From contig CAYRFU010000439.1 of NCBI GenBank assembly GCA_964423525.1, positions 1 to 5,040 of the forward strand: 5,040 nt of DNA, written 5' to 3'. Numbering within the stretch: the stretch's first letter is position 1; each line of letters starts with the position of its first letter. Source of the stretch: CAYRFU01 sp964423525 (GTDB taxonomy: Bacteria; Vulcanimicrobiota; Xenobia; Xenobiales; JADMJV01). The notes beneath the pieces were generated by a model. That model worked only from the letters and a program-made list of their open reading frames with translations, made no database searches and was not told where the DNA came from. A program made the translations under genes and the position numbers. This document shows positions 1 through 5,040 of the stretch, in pieces.

Positions 1-442
1 CTTCATCTTTGGTGGCGAGGTTTCGAACCTTTTGAAGCCAAGCGTAACTTCCGGGCTGGCGCCAACTCCAGGCGGTTGCATTTTTCAGCTGGCTCAGGGC
101 GTGACTGTAGACTTCTCCCGAGCCAGGGTCGTGGTGGATAGCCCAGTCAGCCACCCGAGCCGGCCGCTCTGCCGGCGGCGCCTCGGCGGTCGCTCGATAA
201 TACTGTTCAAACCCGCTTCCTTCGAAAGCGGACGCCGTTGCTTGTCCAAAATTGGGGAGAGAGAACGTCTGGCGGGTTGGAGCGGATCGTTTAGGGGTCC
301 AGGTGGGGGCCATAACCGCAGAGGCCTCCCAAGAGGACTCAGAAACGAACGTCTCCTGTTCCGTTTGGGTAGAGGCCCCTTCTGGCCGGGAACGCACCAC
401 TTTGTAAGGGATGGCCAGGCTAGCCCGCGAGATCGGTTTCAA
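1..442 (-). CDS. Hypothetical protein, N-terminal part; gene runs off the left edge
   Basis: I do not recognise this protein. The minus strand is open from a TTG at 442-440 to the window edge, 147 complete codons with no stop. The TTG is chosen because GGAGGT (453-448) sits five bases upstream, the best ribosome binding site in the window, and the only nearby alternative, a GTG at 447-445, meets a TGA two codons later. The protein begins LKPISRASLAIPYKVV. Roughly residues 17-75 are rich in Ser, Thr, Pro, Ala and Glu and look disordered. From about residue 76 (FEQYYRATAEAPPAERPARV) it becomes more ordered, with Trp- and Tyr-containing stretches such as ADWAIHHDPGSGEVYSHALS and TAWSWRQPGSYAWLQKV. 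No signal peptide or membrane segment is evident. It is divergent from the 535 gene. The opposite-strand frame is Gly/Arg-rich and looks like a shadow. Confidence 0.62.
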   Translation of the reverse strand, partial: MKPISRASLAIPYKVVRSRPEGASTQTEQETFVSESSWEASAVMAPTWTPKRSAPTRQTFSLPNFGQATASAFEGSGFEQYYRATAEAPPAERPARVADWAIHHDPGSGEVYSHALSQLKNATAWSWRQPGSYAWLQKVRNLATKDE

Positions 443-447
443 AGCAC

Positions 448-453
448 ACCTCC
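448..453 (-). promoter_or_regulatory. Shine-Dalgarno GGAGGT deciding the TTG start at 442
   Basis: Read on the minus strand, GGAGGT is followed by five bases (GTGCT) and then TTG. This strong site supports a non-ATG start for the left-edge gene. The first in-frame ATG lies far inside the open frame, after the codons for SSWEASAV. Confidence 0.5.
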
Positions 454-477
454 AATCGCGACGAGTTTGGCCGGACC

Positions 478-505
478 ATTCTAGTTTAGACCCCACCGCT
501 GAAAA
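478..505 (-). promoter_or_regulatory. Weak sigma70-like promoter candidate for the left-edge gene
   Basis: On the minus strand, TTTTCA (505-500, four of six matches to TTGACA) is separated by 16 bases from TAGAAT (483-478, five of six matches to TATAAT). The predicted start of transcription would lie about 30 bases before the TTG start codon. The -10 box overlaps a small inverted repeat, TCTA-AAC-TAGA. The -35 match is modest, so this is a candidate only. No equally good promoter was seen on the plus strand for the 535 gene in this 92-base divergent region. Confidence 0.25.
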
Positions 506-534
506 ATTCTTTAACGCTCCTGTGACGGCAAAGC

Positions 535-1062
535 ATGAAACCGACACCGTTAAAACTGGGCGGCCTGGACGTCGAAAGGACTAACTGGCGCCGACTTCTT
601 ACTCCGCCCGCTCAACTCACGTATCCGAGCCGATCCAATGTTGACGTCCAGACCGTCGCTCCAGGACTCGACCTGGTCACCATCAACGACTGTCGCGAAA
701 GACCGATGGAACGGACCATCCGGATAGGTTCGGGCTACTCGCAACTGCGTGTTGACGGTTCTGGAGCACCGCGCTCTCTCAGAGAACGGGACTTACTCGG
801 CAAACCGACTTTCGCAGCTTTTCTGGTGGGACCGGGCTCCTCCGAGGCGATTTGGGTGGCCGCCACCTTCGACGACAAAGGGGACCCTCAGCCCGTCAGC
901 GGCGAAGAGGCCCAGGAGGCTGTTCAGGCGCGAGTGAAGAACTTTGAAGGCCAGTGGGACAGCTACCGCCAGGAAGCCATACTAGCGACCCTCGACAAGG
1001 ACGTTTTCGGAAGCGCCGCCAGTGGTCCCTTCCTCTCCCCGCGACTCAGCCGCGGAACTTGA
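535..1062 (+). CDS. Hypothetical soluble protein, 175 aa
   Basis: I do not recognise this protein. The reading frame has convincing codon use throughout (many GAC, GTC, CTC and GCC codons) and no competing frame of similar quality, so I take it as a real gene. The ATG at 535 is the start used. The preceding bases (gacggcaaagc) contain no clear Shine-Dalgarno sequence, so the exact start is uncertain. The product is hydrophilic and has no signal peptide or transmembrane segment. Visible parts are an N-terminal stretch with TNWRRLLTPPAQLTYPSR at about residues 16-33, a central more hydrophobic stretch (PTFAAFLVGPGSSEAIWVAATF, described here as residues 91-112), an acidic, probably helical stretch (SGEEAQEAVQARVKNFEGQW) at residues 122-141, and a Ser/Pro-rich tail. 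It is divergent from the left-edge gene and lies 62 bases before the transporter gene. Confidence 0.62.
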   Translation: MKPTPLKLGGLDVERTNWRRLLTPPAQLTYPSRSNVDVQTVAPGLDLVTINDCRERPMERTIRIGSGYSQLRVDGSGAPRSLRERDLLGKPTFAAFLVGPGSSEAIWVAATFDDKGDPQPVSGEEAQEAVQARVKNFEGQWDSYRQEAILATLDKDVFGSAASGPFLSPRLSRGT

Positions 1063-1063
1063 C

Positions 1064-1100
1064 GCGCTCATCAAGGGCGCTTTCGGTTAAGCCTTTTTTT
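1064..1100 (+). terminator. Imperfect rho-independent terminator candidate after the 535 gene
   Basis: GCGCTC (1064-1069), a five-base loop ATCAA, and GGGCGC (1075-1080) can form a six-base-pair stem with one G-T pair, starting just after the stop codon at 1060-1062. A run of seven T residues occurs at 1094-1100, but 13 bases separate it from the stem, which is not canonical. It may reduce read-through into the transporter gene or mean nothing. Confidence 0.22.
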
Positions 1101-1124
1101 GGAGGCTCTTGCTAAGCTGCTGAG

Positions 1125-2492
1125 ATGTCAGCCCAAAACCCACCTACCCGCGAGTTCCCTCATGTCCTGACCCTGCTGTTGGGAATGATGGTGCTCTTCA
1201 CCGCCCTCACCTGGTTGCTGCCAGCAGGAGAGTTCGAGCGCCAGGAGGTTGGGGGCAGAGAGGTGGTCAAGCCCGGCACTTACCAAAGGGTCGACCAGCA
1301 GGGTCAAAAGTTCCTCGATTTCCTGCGAGCCCCCATTAAGGGGTTCCGAGCCGCCGCCGACATCATCGGTTTTGTTTTTCTGGTGGGCGGCGCCTTCGCC
1401 GTGGTCAACCGCACGGGGGCGATCGAAGCCGCTCTAAAAGCCGTGATTCGTTGGTGCGCCGCCAAGCCGACCCTCAAGCTGGCAGTGATTCCCATTTTGA
1501 TGGTCCTGTTCAGCCTGGGTGGGTCGACCTTCGGTATGGCCGAGGAGGTGCTGGTGTTCATTTTGATCACAGTCCCACTGGCTCGCTCTCTGGGCTATGA
1601 CGAAGTGGTGGGCGTGGCTATCCCGTTCGTGGGGGCTGGCGTCGGATTCGCCGGAGCCTTCGTGAATCCGTTTACCCTGGGCATTGCTCAGGGCATCGCA
1701 GAGCTTCCACCGGGAAGCGGATTTCGTTATCGACTGTTCTGCTGGTTTGTGATGACTTTGGCTGGTGTCGCTTTTGTGGCTTACTATGCCAGTCGCCTCG
1801 ACCAGAGTTCTTCCGAGGTTGCTAGCCAGTCCGGAACTGGTGACTTCAACTCCCGCCACCTGGTCGTGCTCAGTCTTTTGGCTTCGAGCATTGGACTGCT
1901 GGTTTACGGCGTCAACACCTGGGGCTGGTATATCGAGGAGATCGCCGCTCTTTTTTTCGGTTTGGGCCTTCTTTCGGCGGCGGCCTATGGTTTGGCCGCC
2001 AATGAAGCGGTGGAAGCCTTCGTGGAGGGGACTCAGGAAGTTGTGGTGGCGGCTTTGATCATCGGCTTCTCTCGCGGCCTGTTGGTGTTGGCAGAGCAGG
2101 GCAAGATTATCGACACGCTCTTGAATCTGATCGTCAGCTTGGCCGAAGGGTTCCCGGCTGCCGTCTCCGTGGTCGTCATGTTCTTTTTCCAGAGCTTTCT
2201 CAACTTCTTCGTTCCCTCCGGTTCTGGCCAAGCGGCCCTGACCATGCCGATCATGGCTCCTCTGAGTGATCTTCTGGGTATCTCTCGTCAGGTGGCCGTC
2301 TTATGCTATCAATTTGGCGACGGAATCTCTAATCTGATCATCCCCACGAGCGGCATCACGATGGGCGTCCTTCAGTTAGGTGAGGTCGAATACGACCGCT
2401 GGTTCCGCTTCGCTTTGCCCCTAGTTCTCTTGCTATCAGGCCTGGCCATCGCCTTATTACTCCCTCCCGTGGTGCTCTTCGCCTGGCAGTAG
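1125..2492 (+). CDS. yfcC: YfcC-family (DcuC superfamily) membrane transporter
   Basis: This is a multi-pass inner-membrane transporter of the YfcC family (COG1288, within the DcuC/ion transporter superfamily). Members are annotated as C4-dicarboxylate-like transporters or putative basic amino acid antiporters; the substrate cannot be read from sequence. At 455 residues it is a little shorter than E. coli YfcC, which I recall as about 500. Family signatures are FSLGGSTFGMAEE (129-141), FVNPFTLGIAQGIA (179-192), a paired later copy NFFVPSGSGQAALTMPIMAP (360-379), and YQFGDGISNLIIPTS (395-409). The two half-motif sets fit an inverted-repeat transporter fold. Hydrophobic segments start at about residue 12 and recur to 452, with a soluble loop at about 34-77. 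The ATG is the first possible start after an in-frame TAA at 1113-1115. GGAGG (1101-1105) lies 19 bases upstream, too far for normal spacing. The DUF6625 gene follows four bases after the stop, suggesting one transcript. Confidence 0.93.
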   Translation: MSAQNPPTREFPHVLTLLLGMMVLFTALTWLLPAGEFERQEVGGREVVKPGTYQRVDQQGQKFLDFLRAPIKGFRAAADIIGFVFLVGGAFAVVNRTGAIEAALKAVIRWCAAKPTLKLAVIPILMVLFSLGGSTFGMAEEVLVFILITVPLARSLGYDEVVGVAIPFVGAGVGFAGAFVNPFTLGIAQGIAELPPGSGFRYRLFCWFVMTLAGVAFVAYYASRLDQSSSEVASQSGTGDFNSRHLVVLSLLASSIGLLVYGVNTWGWYIEEIAALFFGLGLLSAAAYGLAANEAVEAFVEGTQEVVVAALIIGFSRGLLVLAEQGKIIDTLLNLIVSLAEGFPAAVSVVVMFFFQSFLNFFVPSGSGQAALTMPIMAPLSDLLGISRQVAVLCYQFGDGISNLIIPTSGITMGVLQLGEVEYDRWFRFALPLVLLLSGLAIALLLPPVVLFAWQ

Positions 2493-2496
2493 CACG

Positions 2497-3243
2497 ATGA
2501 AACGTCCTCTGGCTGCTCTTTCTCCCTGGATTGGCCCTTTACCGGACTACTTCCCGCTCTTCTGTGAAAGCTGTCGTAATGTTCCCAACGTAGATTTCTA
2601 CGTCGTCTGTCAAGAACGCCGAGGGGGGCTTCCCGACAACGTCAGGTTGGTGGACCTTGACCTCAGAGGATTAGCCCGCCAGAAGCTGGGCCTGGAACCT
2701 TGTCTGGTCCATCCGCTGAAGATGTGTGACCTGAGGCCGATGTTCGGAGTTCTCTTTGAAGAAATCCTAGAAGACCACCAGTATTGGGGTTTTGTCGACC
2801 TCGATCAAATTTTCGCTACGAGCCTGAGCGGAGTTCTCGAAAGAGCGCGGCAGGCCAAACCGGACATCATCAACCTTCACAAGAAATTTACCCACGGACC
2901 GAGCCTTTTCGCCCGCAACCACCCGTCGGTGAATCGACTGTTTGAAAGGAGTCGCCATTGGTCTTGGGTGACCCTGACCGGAGAACATCTGTGCTTTGAC
3001 GAGTGCGGCCGAAAGTATGCCGAAATCTGTCATCGGTTGGGAGCCCCGAATTGCTACACCGATACTCCAGGAAGCTTTCTTGAGCTCGACCCCGACAGCC
3101 GGATCGAGCTCGACCCCTTGGAGTGCTTCACCACCGTCGTGTTGAGGGAATCCCGAGCCGGGAGGCTTGACGTCTGGGCCGAGACCGTTGCCAATGAAGG
3201 GCTAGCCGACGGAACAAACATCAGCTTGATCGAGGCCAACTGA
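2497..3243 (+). CDS. DUF6625-like, glycosyltransferase-like protein; probably C-terminally truncated by frameshift
   Basis: The 248-residue product resembles DUF6625 proteins, which are glycosyltransferase-like and found near polysaccharide genes. The supporting motifs are SPWIGPLPDYFPLFCESC (9-26), HPLKMCDLRPMFGVLFEEIL (72-91), the DXD-like core YWGFVDLDQIF (96-106), which by analogy would bind metal and sugar nucleotide, and GEHLCFDE (162-169). The assignment is from memory of the family, not a search. There is no signal peptide or membrane segment, so a cytoplasmic location is likely. The ATG is four bases after the transporter stop, with no clear Shine-Dalgarno sequence, so translation may be coupled. 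The frame ends abruptly at TGA 3241-3243, before the region where relatives carry a conserved C-terminal part. Matching sequence continues downstream in other frames, so the native protein was probably about 347 residues. Codons for ELDPDSRIELDP include a repeated 12-mer (3082-3093 and 3106-3117). Confidence 0.82.
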   Translation: MKRPLAALSPWIGPLPDYFPLFCESCRNVPNVDFYVVCQERRGGLPDNVRLVDLDLRGLARQKLGLEPCLVHPLKMCDLRPMFGVLFEEILEDHQYWGFVDLDQIFATSLSGVLERARQAKPDIINLHKKFTHGPSLFARNHPSVNRLFERSRHWSWVTLTGEHLCFDECGRKYAEICHRLGAPNCYTDTPGSFLELDPDSRIELDPLECFTTVVLRESRAGRLDVWAETVANEGLADGTNISLIEAN

Positions 3244-3503
3244 CCGACAGCACCGGAAAGACCTGGCACCTTTATCATCGGGTCACGGAAAAAGCTCGAA
3301 GAGAGTTCATTACCCCGACTGGTCAGTGCTGCCGGACCGATTCTACGTCAATCGCTACGGCTTCTTCGAGGGCGGCAGCCCCCGCCGAAACCTGGTCAAG
3401 AGCGTCGCCAGGCTGGCCGGAGGCTTCCTACAAACGCTCAAGGACCTTCCTCCAAAAGGCTGGCTTCTGAAGCCGGGTTATCGGCCCATCCCGGCCATTT
3501 CTG

Positions 3504-3531
3504 GTGACAGCCCTAGACATTGGTCTAGAAT
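3504..3531 (+). promoter_or_regulatory. Sigma70-like promoter for the mannosyltransferase gene
   Basis: GTGACA (3504-3509, five of six matches to TTGACA), a 16-base spacer and TAGAAT (3526-3531, five of six matches to TATAAT) form the best promoter match in the window. Transcription would start near 3538, giving an untranslated leader of about 80 bases before the GTG at 3621. It lies in the last codons of the DUF6625 remainder, so the mannosyltransferase gene is probably expressed independently of the transporter pair. Confidence 0.45.
3513..3528. repeat. Perfect inverted repeat CTAGAC-ATTG-GTCTAG, possible operator
   Basis: Two six-base arms separated by four bases fill the spacer and the first half of the -10 box of the promoter at 3504-3531. 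This is where a repressor, or a MerR-type activator, would bind. No regulator gene is recognisable in the window. The stem is too AT-rich and lacks a T-run, so a terminator is unlikely. Confidence 0.35.
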
Positions 3532-3620
3532 GGCCTGATTGAGGCGACGACCCCAGCAACCCGCGCACCATTTCTACGTGGTAGAGGACCCTCTGACCGT
3601 GTCGGGAACAGATTGGCCTC

Positions 3621-4850
3621 GTGGAGGAGAACGCACCCCCAAAAAGTCTCACCGGCTACGACTGGCTCCTGGTGCTGGTCTTGACGGGGACGGGCCTATT
3701 CCTAAGGGCCTCCACTCTCGATTTTCCGGCTGAATACTTCTTCGACGAAGTCTACTACGTCGAAGCGGCCGAGGCCCTCTGGAACCTCGAGCCCGACCCC
3801 AATTCTGTCCATCCTCCCCTGGGCAAGCTTCTGATCGGCTTAGGAATGAAGCTCGCCGGCTTTTGCGGCCTGGCCGAGTCGGTCGGTTGGCGGCTGACCT
3901 GTCTTGTCATGGGCGGCGCCTGCATTCCCCTTACCTACTGGCTGGCTCATCGACTCTCGGCCGGTCAGAGATTCGTGGCTGCCCTAGCAGCTGGTTTCGT
4001 TGCCGTCGACCACCTTCATGTGGTCCAGAGCCGAATCGCCATGCTCGACATGCCGATGGCTTTCTTCTGTCTCCTGGGAGTCTGCTTTAGTCTGCGCTAT
4101 GCCGAGCAGGGCCAACCTTTAGCTCCAGCCCTGGGAGCGGGGCTCTCCTTTGGACTGGCCACGGCCTGCAAATGGAGCGGGCTTTTCGCCGCGGCCGGAG
4201 CGGTCGCGGCCGTGGCTCTCTGGGACTGGCGAGAGCGAAAGCCTGCCCAGGTCGTTCGCCTCACTCTTTGTTGCGCTCTTTTGATTCCGCTGGTCTTTCT
4301 TGGTTCCTACTTTCATCACTTTCAACGCCAGGGGTTTTCCCTGTCCTCGGTGGTGACGATCGGGGACGAAGCCGACCGAATGGTCTCGTTTCGCTATGAC
4401 GAGAATCAGTTCCAGCACCGCTACCGCTCCTACTTCTATAGTTGGCCGGCCCTCTACAAACCGGTTTGGTATTACTACCAGGAGACCGATGGGATCGTGG
4501 AAGGGATCGTCGCTTTCGGTTGCCCCGTTTTCTGGCTGGTCAGCGGCTTTTTCCTGATCGAATCGATCTGGAAGGATAAAGAACGACTCTTCCTGCTGAC
4601 TAACTATCTCGGCAACTGGCTTTTGTGGATCGTCTCCACCACCGGCGGGTTCTTCTACTACATGTTGCCGGAAGTGCCCTTGATGGCGTGCGTTACAGCG
4701 CTGGGATGTCGGGAAGGGCTCCGTCGCCCTGAAGTGGCTGTCTTTCTCGTGGCTCTACTCGTCTCGGCAGCCCTCTACATGCCGTTCGCGGTCGCCTATC
4801 CTGTTGAGGAAAGTTACTTCCGTCGACTGTTTATCAGGAATTGGATTTGA
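3621..4850 (+). CDS. Protein O-mannosyltransferase, PMT family (GT39)
   Basis: This is an integral membrane glycosyltransferase that moves mannose from polyprenyl-phosphate-mannose to Ser/Thr of exported proteins on the outer face of the cytoplasmic membrane. Family evidence is the first-loop acidic pair in YFFDEVYYVEAAEALW (39-54; Asp42-Glu43, the catalytic position in PMTs), VHPPLGKLLIGLGMKL (63-78), WRLTCLVMGGACIPLTYWLA (90-109), DHLHVVQSRIAMLD (130-143), ATACKWSGL (180-188), the periplasmic PVWYYYQETDGIVEGIVAFG (281-300), and FFYYMLPEVPL (344-354) of the C-terminal four-helix domain. About eleven hydrophobic segments are visible. At 409 residues it is on the short side but has both domains. 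GTG 3621 is taken as the start: an in-frame TGA at 3594-3596 blocks upstream extension and the protein begins normally (SLTGYDWLLVL). Only a weak GGGAA precedes it. The gene has its own promoter candidate and overlaps the convergent right-edge gene by 17 bases. Confidence 0.93.
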   Translation: MEENAPPKSLTGYDWLLVLVLTGTGLFLRASTLDFPAEYFFDEVYYVEAAEALWNLEPDPNSVHPPLGKLLIGLGMKLAGFCGLAESVGWRLTCLVMGGACIPLTYWLAHRLSAGQRFVAALAAGFVAVDHLHVVQSRIAMLDMPMAFFCLLGVCFSLRYAEQGQPLAPALGAGLSFGLATACKWSGLFAAAGAVAAVALWDWRERKPAQVVRLTLCCALLIPLVFLGSYFHHFQRQGFSLSSVVTIGDEADRMVSFRYDENQFQHRYRSYFYSWPALYKPVWYYYQETDGIVEGIVAFGCPVFWLVSGFFLIESIWKDKERLFLLTNYLGNWLLWIVSTTGGFFYYMLPEVPLMACVTALGCREGLRRPEVAVFLVALLVSAALYMPFAVAYPVEESYFRRLFIRNWI

Positions 4851-5040
4851 AGGCTCCTTCGGTCAAAAGCCATTCAACGCCTGGCCGAGTCAGGGCTGAG
4901 GAGCAGTGGTCTGTAATGGTTGGAAAGCCGTCCTCAAATCTGACAGACACCCGGTCGGGCTTCACCGTGTCGACAAAGCGGGCCGTGACGTCGGGTTGAG
5001 AGCTGACCAGCGTGTCGGCCACCGAGCCAGAGGTGTCTTC
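4834..5040 (-). CDS. Hypothetical protein, C-terminal part; gene enters from the right edge
   Basis: I do not recognise this protein. The minus strand is open from the window edge to a TGA at 4836-4834, giving 68 residues that begin EDTSGSVADTLVSSQPDVTA and end TEGAFKSNS. Codon use is gene-like (GAC, GTC, ACG and GCC are frequent). The GTG at 5022-5020 is in frame, but the frame stays open up to the edge, so the real start probably lies outside. The segment DRVSVRFEDGFPTI looks like two short beta-strands, and no membrane segment is seen. Its end overlaps the last 17 bases of the mannosyltransferase gene on the opposite strand, and no terminator was found between them. Confidence 0.6.
   Translation of the reverse strand, partial: EDTSGSVADTLVSSQPDVTARFVDTVKPDRVSVRFEDGFPTITDHCSSALTRPGVEWLLTEGAFKSNS

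Larger units (their letters stand above)
3244..3538 (+). pseudogene. Out-of-frame C-terminal remainder of the DUF6625-like gene
   Basis: The first part, read in the frame starting CTG at 3240, gives LTDSTGKTWHLYHRVTEKAR followed by REF with good codon use. This resembles the conserved His-containing C-terminal segment of DUF6625 proteins. From about 3308 the next frame gives VHYPDWSVLPDRFYVNRYGF and then FEGGSPRRNLVKS up to a TGA at 3536-3538. One added base near 3240 (for example C) and one near 3308 (for example T, giving EFHYPDW) would join both parts to the upstream gene as one frame of about 347 residues. Both sites are short same-base runs, so either real decay or sequencing or assembly error fits. 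An alternative is a separate 70-residue gene starting at the GTG at 3326, but no ribosome binding site precedes it. The last dozen or so codons overlap the promoter of the next gene. Confidence 0.45.

Noticed and set aside
32..484. Plus-strand open frame of 150 codons opposite the left-edge gene
   Set aside because: It starts at a TTG without a ribosome binding site, is Gly/Arg/Pro-rich with no family resemblance, and lies opposite a frame with a strong GGAGGT and better composition.
1434..2231. Long minus-strand open frame of 265 codons
   Set aside because: It is antisense to the clear transporter gene. Its hydrophilic His/Gln/Asp-rich product is what the complement of a membrane protein gene gives.
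3082..3117. Repeated 12-mer GAGCTCGACCCC at a 24-base distance
   Set aside because: It encodes ELDP twice within the DUF6625-like protein. It is a small in-frame similarity with no further copies, so I do not treat it as a mobile or regulatory repeat.
3428..3652. Minus-strand open frame of 74 codons between the DUF6625 remainder and the mannosyltransferase
   Set aside because: It crosses the promoter candidate and the start of the mannosyltransferase gene, and nothing in its product suggests a protein family.
3539..3733. Plus-strand frame starting TTG at 3539, in frame with the DUF6625 remainder beyond its stop
   Set aside because: Most of its second half is an alternative frame of the mannosyltransferase gene. 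The first part (HHFYVVEDPLTVSGTDWPR) looks slightly gene-like but is too short to support.
3740..3765. Inverted repeat CTTCGACG and CGTCGAAG with a 10-base spacer
   Set aside because: It falls in the codons for the conserved PMT segment FDEVYYVEA and is explained by coding constraint.
4849..4860. Palindrome GAAGGCTCCTTC just after the mannosyltransferase stop, considered as a terminator
   Set aside because: The loop would be only two bases, there is no T-run, and it lies inside the convergent gene's coding sequence.

Overview
The window comes from a bacterial chromosome of moderately high GC content, in the high fifties of percent judged by eye. Start codons are mixed (TTG, GTG, ATG), and only one of the six genes has a strong Shine-Dalgarno sequence. 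No rRNA, tRNA, CRISPR array, transposase or phage gene is visible. The phylum cannot be assigned. A bacterial protein O-mannosyltransferase is best known from Actinobacteria, but base composition and codon use here are less GC-biased than is typical for that group, so another phylum is equally possible.

Layout from left to right. (1) A minus-strand gene of unknown function starts at a TTG at 442 behind a good GGAGGT and runs off the left edge. (2) A short divergent intergenic region (443-534) holds a weak minus-strand promoter candidate. (3) A plus-strand gene at 535-1062 encodes a 175-residue soluble protein that I do not recognise. (4) A plus-strand pair follows. The first gene (1125-2492) is a clear YfcC/DcuC-type membrane transporter. 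Four bases later comes a gene (2497-3243) for a DUF6625-type, glycosyltransferase-like protein. (5) The segment at 3244-3538 reads like the missing C-terminal part of the DUF6625 protein in two shifted frames. That gene is therefore probably frameshifted, either truly or by sequencing error. (6) A good sigma70-like promoter at 3504-3531, with a perfect inverted repeat between its boxes, lies before a GTG-started PMT-family (GT39) protein mannosyltransferase gene (3621-4850). (7) A minus-strand gene of unknown function enters from the right edge and overlaps the mannosyltransferase tail to tail by 17 bases.

The only functional theme is a possible surface or envelope one: a multi-pass carboxylate or amino-acid type transporter, a glycosyltransferase-like protein and a membrane protein mannosyltransferase. 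The link between the two sugar-related genes is inference, because the mannosyltransferase appears to have its own promoter. I do not see a clear new system here. The most useful observations are the frameshifted DUF6625 gene and the promoter-operator structure before the mannosyltransferase gene.
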